The translations under genes and the position numbers were made by a program. Below, piece after piece: positions 1-8,526 of a DNA stretch of 44,118 nucleotides. This DNA comes from Rhizoclosmatium globosum (Eukaryota; Chytridiomycota; Chytridiomycetes; Chytridiales; Chytriomycetaceae). Below the pieces are notes generated by a model. The model was not told the origin of the DNA and did not search any database. It was given only the letters and a program-made list of their open reading frames with translations. Positions within the stretch are counted from its first letter, which is position 1; each line of letters begins with the position of its first letter. The stretch is taken from positions 1 through 44,118 of the forward strand of contig MCGO01000272.1 of NCBI GenBank assembly GCA_002104985.1, written 5' to 3'.

Positions 1-316
1 GATGGGGAACGAAGGGTGAGAGGGCCGATTCAGTTGTAGAGTTGATAGAGTGTGGAAGGATAGCGGGCTTCTTGGAAATAAAGAGTATTTTTGTTATTCA
101 TTTATATGGGGCATGTGGGGATGGTACGAGGGCGTGACGGCTTTTTTTCGGTGTTTGTTGTTCTGCCAATGTTTTGCCAATGTTCTGCTGTTTTGCACGG
201 CAATCTCAACTGGGTAGACAACAAGGTACAACTAAAACTGGGAAGAACAGAAGTATTTTTGAAGATCCGATTGTTTGGTCGTCGTGGTTCAGCTAAAGGT
301 TCAACTCTGAAATAAG

Positions 317-324
317 TATAAAAG
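317..324 (+). promoter_or_regulatory. TATA box of the secreted CBM19-like gene
   Basis: TATAAAAG lies 60 bases before the ATG at 384, inside AAGTATAAAAGGGG. An A/C-rich leader of about 55 bases follows. The position and the exact match to the eukaryotic TATA consensus support a core promoter with transcription starting near 345-350. Such a strong box suits a highly or conditionally expressed secreted protein (inference). Confidence 0.7.
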
Positions 325-383
325 GGGTCACTTTTACAAAACCACAACTCATAAAACAAACACCAAAAAAGCAAAGCAAAGCA

Positions 384-788
384 ATGCAGATCTTCAATAC
401 TCTTCTTCTTGTGGCTGTCGCCGTCTCTGCAGCTCCTGCTACTATTAAAGAGCCCAAACAAGTCTCTGAATCTCCAGTCCCTCAAGCCACACAGCCACCC
501 AAAGTACAAGCCCCACGCAAAGTTGCTACTGAGGTTGTCCAAGCTGAAGCCACGGCGACCCCAACCCCACAGGCCAAACCACCAAGCCCTTGTACCGCGT
601 TCGGACTCTTCTCCTGCGCCAAAGACACACGCACCCTCTACCAATGCGGATACACTGAAGGAAACGTTCTTTCTTGGAGACTCCACTCTCAGTGCGGAAA
701 GGGGACTGTTTGTGTTGATAACGGGCCAAACGGGTTCGTTGGATGTCAAGTCGCTTCTCCCAGCCAAGTTCATGTGTTGAGCAGGTGA
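384..788 (+). CDS. small secreted protein with CBM19-like chitin-binding module
   Basis: A 134-residue protein. It starts with a typical signal peptide (residues 1-17, MQIFNTLLLVAVAVSAA), continues with a Pro/Lys/Thr/Ala-rich linker to about residue 68, and ends in a Cys-rich module at about 69-121. The module has a C-x(8)-C ... YQCG ... W ... CGKGTVC ... GC pattern. This cysteine and aromatic spacing resembles carbohydrate-binding module family 19, which binds chitin in fungal chitinases and lectins. No catalytic domain is present, so the likely role is cell-wall or chitin binding outside the cell (inference). A TATA box lies 60 bases upstream. A second, broken copy of the module follows directly downstream. 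The short tail after the last GC pair is unusual and may mean that the true 3' end is spliced differently. Confidence 0.75.
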   Translation: MQIFNTLLLVAVAVSAAPATIKEPKQVSESPVPQATQPPKVQAPRKVATEVVQAEATATPTPQAKPPSPCTAFGLFSCAKDTRTLYQCGYTEGNVLSWRLHSQCGKGTVCVDNGPNGFVGCQVASPSQVHVLSR

Positions 789-1294
789 AGATGCCGTGAA
801 CAGTCGCACGCAGAGTGATATCGATGTGGATTATCATTACCATGGTGGACGCGGTGGTTACGGTGGTTACCGAGGTCACCCCTGGCGTGGTGAGAATGGT
901 GAATATGGCCATGGTGGATACGAGCATGGCGAAGGTGGTGGTTATCGTCGTGATTCTGAAGGAAATGTCGATGCAGATTACCATTCCTATCGTGGTCACG
1001 GCGGTCACGGCGGTCACAATGGATATGAAGGTCATGGTGGGTACCATGGTGGACACGAGCATGGTAGCGGTAGTGGTGGTTATCGTCGTGATGTTGAAGG
1101 AACAACCAGGCTGATGATTCCTACTACTCTGATTCTTGTTACAATGGAAGCTTTTCGTGCGGAAGCGATGGACGCACTCTTTACCAATGTGGATACGTTC
1201 AAGGAAACGTCTTGTCTTGGAGATTCCATTCGCAATGTCAACATGGAACGTACTGTGTTGACAATGGGCGCAATGGTTTGTTGGATGTCAGTAA
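785..1294 (+). pseudogene. frameshifted second CBM19-like copy with Gly/His/Tyr-rich repeat region
   Basis: Three pieces lie in three frames. From about 796 a Gly/His/Tyr-rich stretch contains two similar units, each ending in GGYRRD-x-EG. At about 1101-1290 another frame gives a module nearly identical to the upstream gene: SFSCGSDGRTLYQCGY, then W, then a GTYCVDNG segment. At 1280-1294 a third frame gives VGCQ followed by a stop, the same ending as copy 1. No ATG opens the repeat frame, and no normal-sized GT-AG intron reconciles the frames. It is either a decayed tandem duplicate, the 3' half of a longer two-module gene, or an intact gene with base-calling errors. AATAAA follows at about 1373. 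Confidence 0.55.
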
Positions 1295-1452
1295 CGTAAC
1301 CACCATCGCATATGAAGTCTAGACTTGTCTTTTACACTTTTGTTTTCAGCCGCGAAATTCCTATTCGTAGAAAATAAATACACTTTTATTCAATACATAC
1401 TCATCGTCATAATTTGAATCATCCAGTTGAAACACCGAGTAGAAAGAAGGTT

Positions 1453-2237
1453 TCACCGAATCATAGAGTACCTAAGCAGAATGTTCAGTCGAAAATAAGG
1501 ATGCAAAGAAGACAGAATTACATCAAAAACTCTGTCGTTGAGAACGGAATCTCCTCCAATACTGAATTCTTGAGAGGAGCATATAGTTGCACCTGACGAA
1601 TCTGTAGATATTTAGTAATTATGGTTTAGCGTGAAATGGATATGGGGTTTCTTACATGAGTGTCCTTTCCGTTCTGATGATTCGCAAGGATTGCAATCTG
1701 AACAAAATGCGCCTGAAGTGGATGTCCCGTAGTTTCATCGCGTAAATCTACATTAGTCCAACCAGAGGGTTCTAGCAACGTCCGTCGTGAGTGGTTTTAA
1801 ACGTGTGAGCAAGGGCAGACCTTCCAACTCCAACAAATGCAGCTCCTACAGGATATAGATAAGCAATTAAGATGCAAGAGGGGCTAATACAAGTACCTGA
1901 ACATCCTGCAAGGTTGAGCCAGCCCGCACCGAGATGCGAGACGGGCAGTACGACTCGTCCTGCCTGTAGTCCATGTATATCCTGAGCAGCTGCAGCTCGG
2001 TCTTTCTGAGAAAGTTTATGTTTACAAAGTGCGGCTGCGGACCTGTGCCAGTTCGAAGTCAGGTTTCAGTTGTGGCAGAAACCTTGAAAGCAGCAACGAA
2101 CCATCCGACTGCCAAAACGAATCCGGGCTTCCGTCTCGAAGTGCTTCCACGCCGAATCCGCCGCCGCTTTTGTGCGACGAGACAGACCACGTGCCAATCG
2201 ATGTCACATTGCGGAGTTGGTTCAAGTCGGATTCCAT
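1453..2237 (-). CDS. APC10: anaphase-promoting complex subunit 10 (DOC1)
   Basis: Six exons (2102-2237, 1897-2042, 1821-1845, 1656-1771, 1522-1601, 1453-1471) join in frame to a 173-residue protein, close to the usual length of about 185. The DOC beta-sandwich is clear: FGVEALRD, DSFWQSDG, PQPHFVNINF, DESYCPSRISVR, EEPSGW, and ILANHQNGKDTHIRQ. The C-terminus, after the last 50-nt intron, reads YSMIR. This restores the Ile-Arg tail by which APC10 docks on the APC/C TPR subunits. APC10 acts with Cdc20 or Cdh1 to hold D-box substrates for ubiquitination at mitotic exit. The ATG at 2237 gives the usual N-terminus; the upstream in-frame ATG at 2297 would add a hydrophobic stretch foreign to the family. 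The 25-nt third exon and the 19-nt last exon are easy to miss. The gene is divergent from a GST remnant only 52 bases away. Confidence 0.95.
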
Positions 2238-2289
2238 TTGAAGTTGGGTTTTGAGAAGAATAAATAGAATAAAAAGTAACATCAAAGAA

Positions 2290-2751
2290 ATGGCCACTCT
2301 GTTTTACACTCCTACTAGCTGTGGCGCGGCTTCCTTTATTAGTGCACACAGAGCGTACGTTGTTTATCTCTACTATTAGCAGTAATACTCACTTACTAGG
2401 CTGATATTTACAAGAAGGTTATTAAGACAGGGCCAAACAAGGGCCAGAGCTTTCTCGCAATCAACCCAAAGGTGCGTGACTCTGCTTTGATTTCAAACCA
2501 ACCATCCCTTTTAGTTCCAACTAACTCTTTCCTTTTCAACAAAAGGGAAATGTCCCAACAATCCAACTGAAAGACGGAACTGTCCTCAACGAGAATGTCG
2601 CATTGCGGAGAATGCGAAAAGCGTATATTTGCGGTCTCCCTTTTTGAAGGCTGACTTGACCAAGTACCCAAACGTTCAAAAATACTTTGACGGAATCAAA
2701 AGCTTGGATTTTGTGAAGGAAGCTCACGCTTTGATGGCAAAAGATGTCTGA
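2290..2751 (+). pseudogene. glutathione S-transferase remnant
   Basis: The ATG at 2290 opens MATLFYTPTSCGAASF, the start of a bacterial-type GST thioredoxin fold with its catalytic-region Cys. After an intron ending at 2400 follow a piece ending FLAINPKG and, after another intron, the cis-Pro segment NVPTIQLKDG and VLNENVALR. The frame then hits a stop at about 2647. In another frame, the last 34 residues of a GST C-terminus follow (LTKYPNVQKYFD ... AHALMAKDV, stop 2749-2751). The alpha-helical domain, normally about 100 residues, is almost wholly missing, and the first intron does not join in phase. An internal deletion in a formerly functional gene explains this best. It is head to head with APC10. 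Confidence 0.7.
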
Positions 2752-2831
2752 GGTCATCACCCTTTATTTCCTGGAGTGAGGGGTCAATGATCAAACGAAA
2801 TAAAACAATTAAAACGCGTTCAACTCTTCCT

Positions 2832-4197
2832 TCAGGCAGCAATAACAGCTGAAAGTTTCTCATTATCTGAACAACAAACTTGTTCCGCACAATCCCCACC
2901 TTCACACTTCAACAAACATCCATCATCATAGTCACTAGCAACGGAAGCAGGTCTGGCAAATTCTGGTTGAACAGTTGTACTGTGGATTCCGTAACCGTGC
3001 AACAACTTTTTGATAGAGGTCGCGACTTCCATATATCCAACAGCGCCATTTTCAAGAACCCTCACATGCACACTCGCGACGTTCTTGACATCACTGAGTC
3101 CCCAGACGTGTACTTCGTGTACTCCAACTACACCTTCCAATGCCATGATGTCTTTTTCAATGGCTTCAAGAGAAATGTCAGGAACGCCTTGAAGAAGAAT
3201 CAAACTAGCTGATCGAACAAGTGGGACAGCAGAAGAGATGATGAGACCGGAGATGAGAAGTGAAATGAGTGGATCCATGTAGTATCGCCATTTTCCGTCA
3301 GCGAACATGATAATGAGTGCCGAGAGAATGACTCCAACTGAACCGAGAGCGTCGCCGAGGGCGTGGAGGAAGAGTCCTTGCATATCTATAATTCAACTTT
3401 GGATAAGTTTGCTATATTAAACTGACTGTATGACGTACTCATATTTCCGTGATCGTGACCGTGGTTGTTGTTGTCATGGCCATCGTGCTTATGGCTAGAT
3501 TCGGTCATTTCATGCGAATTAAATTCATATGGGCCACCGTGGGAATGATCTTCGTGTGCAGCTCCCAGAGAATGGGCGTCGGGACCAGAGTCACTGCCAT
3601 GATCATGTCCGACATGGCCACCAAAGAGAACCATTCCCAGAATATTAGATGTTAGACCAACACCACCAACGATGAGTACAAGCTTAGGGTTCTCGATTTC
3701 TACGTTGAGTGAAGAGTAAGTGTCTTGAAGTGGTTGTGTAAGAAGGAGGCACGAACCAACTGGCGTGACGAAACGTTGAACAGCGTCGATAATAATCGTG
3801 AAACTCAAAGCGAGAAGGAAGATGGCATTTGCAAACGCTCCAAGGATTTCGGCTCTTTGGTATCCGAATGATAACTTGTTCGAGCGCTTTCGTTGTTTGG
3901 CAAGATGAATAGCATAGAATGCAATACAGAGTGCGAGTAAATCAGATAGCTTAATATGGGTTGATTGATGGATTCATTAGAAGACTCAATTGTGCCGTGA
4001 CTAAACGTACCATGTGGAAGGAATCAGCAACCAAAGCTACGGATTGTGTGGCATAGCCAACAATGATTTCCATTAAGAAGAAGATGAGCGTCTATCATGA
4101 ATCGATTTAGATGGGATAATAACAGATAGGGGAACCTTACCAAGCTACCTACGATATGAATTTTTGTTTCACGAGACCAGTCAGGGAATAAGGGCAT
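2832..4197 (-). CDS. zinc transporter, cation diffusion facilitator (ZnT1/Zrc1-like), copy 1
   Basis: Five exons (4141-4197, 4011-4091, 3757-3949, 3439-3699, 2832-3385) give 381 residues. CDF features: TM2 carries FHMLSD and TM5 carries HALGD, the two HxxxD pairs typical of zinc-specific CDFs. SFGYQRAEILGA follows TM2, a His/Asp-rich cytosolic loop (about 50 residues, many HDHG-type repeats) separates TM4 and TM5, and the C-terminal cytosolic domain contains VGVHEVHVWGLSD. A Cys-rich tail (KCEGGDCAEQVCC) ends the protein. It should move zinc out of the cytosol into the vacuole or another compartment by proton exchange. The ATG at 4197 was chosen because longer readings start at non-ATG codons. 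A copy of the GATGACTTATC element lies about 100 bases upstream. The paralogue at 5616-7486 has the same intron sites plus one. Confidence 0.93.
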
Positions 4198-4292
4198 TGT
4201 TGGACGTTTTTCAAATGATTTTGTGAGATGTTGGAGACGAGCTTGAACCCTATTTATGGTTGTGATAACGGCTATCAAGCCATGATTAATTT

Positions 4293-4304
4293 GATGACTT
4301 ATCG
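4293..4304 (+). promoter_or_regulatory. GATGACTTATCG element upstream of zinc transporter 1
   Basis: GATGACTTATCG occurs once here, 96-107 bases upstream of the transporter start at 4197. The same core appears four times upstream of the paralogous transporter (7572-7644). It sits in the shared divergent region between the transporter and the DUF2237 gene starting at 4524, so it could serve either. TGACTTA resembles AP-1-type bZIP sites and TTATC is an inverted GATA box. Neither reading is proven. Confidence 0.55.
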
Positions 4305-4523
4305 AACTGAAACAATATTACTCATCGTCTACTGTCATCGCCAAAGCCTAAAAAGGAAGGCTGATAGACCTGGATGAGCTAACAAGTTCGGAAATTCTTC
4401 AGCACTTGACTTGCTTCAACTACTTCGATACAAGTTACTCTACTAGAGTTGCCAGATATTAATAACTGAATTCTCCCATGGATACATACGTATGCCAAAA
4501 ACACTTCCCAAAAACAAGTCCCA

Positions 4524-5018
4524 ATGTTGTCTCGTTTTGGAGCAGCCCTGAACCAGCGCACACCCGCCATTGCCACTCGTCACTTCAATCCAGTGTCATT
4601 TCAATCTTTCACCAAAAGGAGCTACGCCGGTCACGCAATGTCCTCCCAATCCACGCAATTAAACGTCTTTGGCGAGCCCCTCATCGTCTGCTGCACCAAC
4701 CCAATGACCGGCTTCTTCCGCACAGGTTACTGCGAAACCGAAGAAGAAACAGACCTGGGCATCCACACAATCTGCGCATACGTCACCGAAGAGTTCCTTG
4801 CCCACCAACGCAAAATTGGGAACGACCTCGTCACTCCTCGCCCGCAGTTTTCGTTCCCGGGACTTAAGCCTGGAGACCACTGGTGCGTTTGTGCGAAGCG
4901 GTGGAAGGAGAGTTTGGATGCTGGTATTGTAACGAAAGTGAAACTCCAGAGCACACATATGAAAACATTGAGGGTTCTGAATATGACTTTGAAGGAGTTG
5001 CAGCAGTATGGAAAGTGA
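4524..5018 (+). CDS. DUF2237 family protein, probable mitochondrial form
   Basis: An intronless gene of 164 residues. The first 40 residues are rich in Arg, Ser and Ala without acidic residues (MLSRFGAALNQRTPAIATRH), as in a mitochondrial presequence. The rest matches DUF2237 (the COG3651 type): LNVFGEPLIVCC, MTGFFRTGYC, HTICAYVTEEFLAHQ, GNDLVTPRP, FPGLKPGDHWCVCAKRW and a closing THMKTLRVL segment. The family is common in bacteria and has no established biochemical role; its conserved Cys and His residues suggest a metal or redox site (inference). A close paralogue lies 100 bases downstream on the same strand, with a different targeting sequence. Confidence 0.85.
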   Translation: MLSRFGAALNQRTPAIATRHFNPVSFQSFTKRSYAGHAMSSQSTQLNVFGEPLIVCCTNPMTGFFRTGYCETEEETDLGIHTICAYVTEEFLAHQRKIGNDLVTPRPQFSFPGLKPGDHWCVCAKRWKESLDAGIVTKVKLQSTHMKTLRVLNMTLKELQQYGK

Positions 5019-5120
5019 AGGAAAACTGACGTGTTTTGATGGCGATCGTTGGGGTATTTCGATCAGCTGTCAATTTGAAATTGCACTTGTTTGAAGTTAC
5101 GTAAAAACTTCTTTATAAAA

Positions 5121-5555
5121 ATGATTGCACGCGTCTTGTTTGCCCCAATCTTTGCGCTTGTCTTTGCGTTTGCCCATTTCGTTCAAGCGGACTTTGCTCA
5201 AGTTAACGTGTACGGCCAACCCCTCACTGTCTGCGCTCCGGGTACCGGTTTCTTCCGCAACGGAACCTGCGCGACAGACCCAGTTACAGATGGAGGAGTC
5301 CATACCGTGTGTGGTGTAATCACAACAGCTTTCCTTCAGAACCAGCTTTCAAACGGAAACGACTTGATTACTCCACATCCAGAAATCACTTTCCCTGGTT
5401 TGAAGGATGGTGATAGGTGGTGTGTTTGTGCTCAACGCTGGAAGCAGGCATTATTCCAAGGGGCTGGAATTAAAGCTGTCTTGAGTGCCACTCACATCAA
5501 GACTTTAGAGATTGTTGGAATGAGTTTGGACGCGTTTAAGGACTTTGGTATTTAG
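5121..5555 (+). CDS. DUF2237 family protein, probable secreted form
   Basis: 144 residues from the ATG at 5121; earlier in-frame starts are TTG and unlikely in a fungus. Residues 1-23 (MIARVLFAPIFALVFAFAH..) form a hydrophobic signal peptide ending near VQA-D. The mature part is a full DUF2237 domain: VNVYGQPLTVC, GTGFFRNGTC, HTVCGVITTAFLQNQ, GNDLITPHP, FPGLKDGDRWCVCAQRW, LSATHIKTLEIVGM. The neighbour at 4524-5018 has the same domain behind a mitochondrial-like leader, so the duplicates have probably been sent to different compartments. AATAAA follows immediately after the stop. Function unknown. Confidence 0.85.
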   Translation: MIARVLFAPIFALVFAFAHFVQADFAQVNVYGQPLTVCAPGTGFFRNGTCATDPVTDGGVHTVCGVITTAFLQNQLSNGNDLITPHPEITFPGLKDGDRWCVCAQRWKQALFQGAGIKAVLSATHIKTLEIVGMSLDAFKDFGI

Positions 5556-5615
5556 GAATAAAATTATTTTGAGCATGTTTTATTATGTTGTTATTTAAAA
5601 CTTGTTTAATGTCTT

Positions 5616-7486
5616 TCAATGATGGTGGCCATGAGAATCATGACTTGACCCTCCATGACCATGAGAATGTTCATGTTTCTCACCTTCTGTATGGTGCGAA
5701 TGGACAGCAGTCTCATCCTTCTTTCCAAGCGTGAAAGAAGCCACCTTTCCCTTTACTGATGATGTTGGGGATTCATGACGTACAGGTTGAGTTGGTTGGG
5801 CCTCAGAAACCAAAAAAGGAACAGGTGCAGGCCCTCCAGTTGATACAACAGCAGCAAGCACAGGCAGAAGCTCCTCATCATCTGGGCAACAAACTTGTTC
5901 CGCACAATCCCCACCTTCGCACTTCAACAGACATCCCGTTTCATCATCGTAGTCACTAGCAACAGAAGCAGGTCTGGCAAATTCTGGTTGAACAGTCGTA
6001 CTGTGGATTCCGTAACCGTGCAACAACTTTTTGATAGAGGTCGCGACTTCCATATACCCAACAGCGCCATTTTCCAGAACCCTCACATGCACACTTGCAA
6101 CATTTTTGGAATCACTGAGACCCCAGACATGGAACTCGTGGATTCCGAGGACACCCGCCAACTCCAGAATCTCTTTCTTGATGGTCTCAAGGCTGATGTT
6201 GCTGGGGACTCCTTGAAGAAGAATGAAACTAGCTGATCGAACAAGTGGGACAGCAGAAGAGATGATGAGACCAGAGATGAGAAGTGAAATGACTGGATCC
6301 ATGTAGTATCGCCATTTTCCGTCCGCAAACATGATAATTAGGGAAGAGAGAATAACTCCAACTGAACCGAGAGCATCTCCAAGAGCATGGAGGAATAAAC
6401 CGCGCATATCTTTTGATTGATTGGTTGATTAGAATCTTAATTTTTTGTGTTCTGTGAGACTTACTCATATTTCCGTGATCGTGTCCAGCGTGTCCATGGG
6501 AAGATTTCTTTTCAGCAACTTGCTTCTCTTTGATGTCCATGGTATGATGGTCGTGGCTGTGGCGATCGTGGTCATGGGAGTGTCCATGTGAATGTCCAGA
6601 CTCTGGATCATGGCTATGCGCACGAATTCTGTCCGCCTCCGCTTGAACTTTTGTCGCCAACTTTGCACCGTATTTCATTGGAACTGAGTCCGAACTTGCG
6701 TTGTCTGGCAGAACGTACTCCACTTCCTCATGCTCATGTTCATGTCCGTGTCCGTGCTCGTGCTGGGTTCCTTCGTGAGAGTGATTTCCCTTTGGTTCGT
6801 GTGAGTGTGAGTGTCCGTGACCGCCATGACCGCCGTCTCCGTGATCATGGTTATGCCCAACATGACCTCCGAAGAGGATCATTCCCAGAATGTTGGTCGT
6901 CAAACCAACACATCCCACAATCAAAACTAGTTTTGGGTTTTCGATTTCTAGACGAGTTTGGTGAGATGCGAGTCACATGGAGTAATAGACGGAACTCACC
7001 AACAGGTGTAACAAATCGCTGGATAGCCTCGATGATGATGGTAAAACATAGAGCCAAGAGAAAGATAGAGTTTGCAAAGGCACCAAGGATTTCAGCTCGT
7101 TGGTATCCGAAAGAGAGGTTGTTGGAACGGGTCCGTTGTTTCGCAAGCTTGATGGCTGAGAACCTCAGTTAGCATTGATGTCGCATTGAAGCAGTCACAG
7201 CGCTTACCGTAGAAGGCGATACCAAGAGCAAGAAGATCTGACAGCTGAAAGGCACAGTTAACACAAAGGAGGCGCAACTGTATCAGCATCCACGCACCAT
7301 GTGAAACGAGTCTGCTATGAGAGCAATAGACTCCGCCATGTACCCAACAATGATTTCCATCAGGAAGAGGACGAGTGTCTGCAACAAGGATACTTTAAGA
7401 ATGACGCCGATGCATGGAAGTCAACATACCAATCCTCCAACGATATAGATTTTAGTCTCGCGACTGAGGTTCTCAAGTATGGCCAT
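5616..7486 (-). CDS. zinc transporter, cation diffusion facilitator (ZnT1/Zrc1-like), copy 2
   Basis: Six exons (7430-7486, 7298-7378, 7208-7244, 7000-7155, 6465-6947, 5616-6409) give 535 residues. The core is close to copy 1: FHMLSD and HALGD zinc-site motifs, SFGYQRAEILGA, and a conserved C-terminal domain with a KCEGGDCAEQVCC cluster. Differences: the cytosolic loop is about 75 residues longer and very His-rich (many HDH, HSH and HGH units), and an extra C-terminal tail of about 80 residues ends in HGHGGSSHDSHGHHH. Copy 2 also has an extra 52-nt intron (7156-7207) inside a segment that is continuous in copy 1. The larger His content suggests stronger zinc sensing or buffering (inference). 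Four copies of the GATGACTTATC element lie 86-158 bases upstream of the ATG. Confidence 0.93.
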
Positions 7487-7571
7487 GAACAGAGCTTTGG
7501 AGAGGTTTTTTGGAAGTAAAGAATGGCAGAAGGGCTCGTTTTATCGTTTTATGAAAAAATTCAGATCAAGT

Positions 7572-7644
7572 GATAAGTCATCGTGATGACTTATCGTCGG
7601 AATATTGGTGATAAGTCAACGAGCTTGGCACCGATGACTTATCG
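7572..7644 (+). promoter_or_regulatory. cluster of four GATGACTTATC-type elements upstream of zinc transporter 2
   Basis: Copies sit at 7572-7583 (reverse), 7585-7596 (forward), 7610-7621 (reverse, one mismatch: GTTGACTTATC) and 7633-7644 (forward). The first two form a perfect 11-base inverted repeat with a 2-base spacer (GATAAGTCATC-GT-GATGACTTATC). The rest of the 320-base stretch between the transporter start and the next gene holds no other recognisable signal. The single copy upstream of transporter 1 makes this a good candidate for a shared zinc- or stress-response site. Confidence 0.6.
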
Positions 7645-7807
7645 TCATCCGTGCATGATTAGCGAAACAAGACATGAGTCGAGCTCAATACTGAAATTCA
7701 GCTTTTCCTTGATTGATCTCTTTCAAGAGGGGCAAACTAACTTTCCTCAGCTATGAGCTTCTATGGTACGATATCCATATCTACGCAGTTTAAAAAAAAT
7801 TCAACTT

Positions 7808-8299
7808 TTATGCGACGTTATTGGGGCCATTGAGCAAAATAGCCACTCCAATGCCAATAAACAATAATTCCAGTGCCAACTTCACAATCATTCCATCTAA
7901 TTTATCACTATTAATCCTTTTTCCTTCATTGGGTCCTTCTACACACTGAACAGATGTCTGGTGAAATGAACCACGCTGAAACCTTCCAACCAACCTTCGC
8001 CTCTCTGCCGCAAGAACTCTTTGAACATCCTTAGAGTGCAATTTTTGTGGATTTTGAGAAGGAACCACGTAGTCATCAACATCAGGATCGTACTTTCGAA
8101 TTTCGTCTTCGTCTTTCGAGTAGTACGAGATATCAGGAGTTTTTTCTTCCAAAGCCGTTGAGTTAGAATTCTATATTCTGGTTAGCACATACACGTGGGA
8201 ATTTGGTATGAAGCAGGATACCTGAGTTGGATCAAAGTCAATGGCTTTACATCCCAAAATGTGCTCACAAAACGCAACTCGCTCATGAAGTCGATTCAT
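7808..8299 (-). CDS. tail-anchored membrane protein of unknown function (5' end uncertain)
   Basis: Two exons (8222-8299, 7808-8170) joined by a clean 51-nt intron give at least 146 residues. The body is charged, with an acidic DEDEIRKYDPDVDDY patch and a basic AAERRRLVGRFQR patch. It ends in one hydrophobic helix (LALELLFIGIGVAILL) close to the C-terminus, a layout typical of tail-anchored proteins of the ER, mitochondria or peroxisomes. The reading frame stays open upstream to about 8450 (including an IVSDVLVPSVVSTFTKDD segment) but has no ATG there, so either the first ATG at 8299 is used or an upstream exon is missing. I do not recognise the family. Confidence 0.55.
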
Positions 8300-8526
8300 A
8301 AAATTTATGTACGCGTTGTGTTCTCTGGCTGATGTTGAAGACGGATCATCCTTCGTAAAGGTTGACACGACAGAAGGTACCAGAACATCCGACACAATAG
8401 GGGCGGCGAATACCGCTGAAACTGTGCATAATATAGTACACGCTGGAGAGCTGGGTTTGTTATTAGAAGGAGGCTTAGCGTAGTTAGTTTGCGTGTGTTG
8501 ATCTGTTAGGAGGTTTGAATAACTTC

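Noticed and set aside
1..90. Possible 3' end of an upstream plus-strand gene (stop at 37-39, AATAAA at about 79)
   Set aside because: Only 12 codons are visible and match nothing recognisable.
102..809. Long minus-strand open frame of 235 codons over the CBM19-like gene
   Set aside because: Antisense shadow of a gene with a TATA box, signal peptide and Cys-rich module; its own translation has no domain-like pattern.
5114..5120. TATAAAA directly before the ATG at 5121
   Set aside because: Too close to the ATG to position transcription for that start; the surrounding A-richness is usual for a Kozak region.
7572..7596. Inverted repeat read as a transcription terminator or transposon end
   Set aside because: The arms are two copies of an element also found singly at 4293, with no target-site duplication or transposase nearby.
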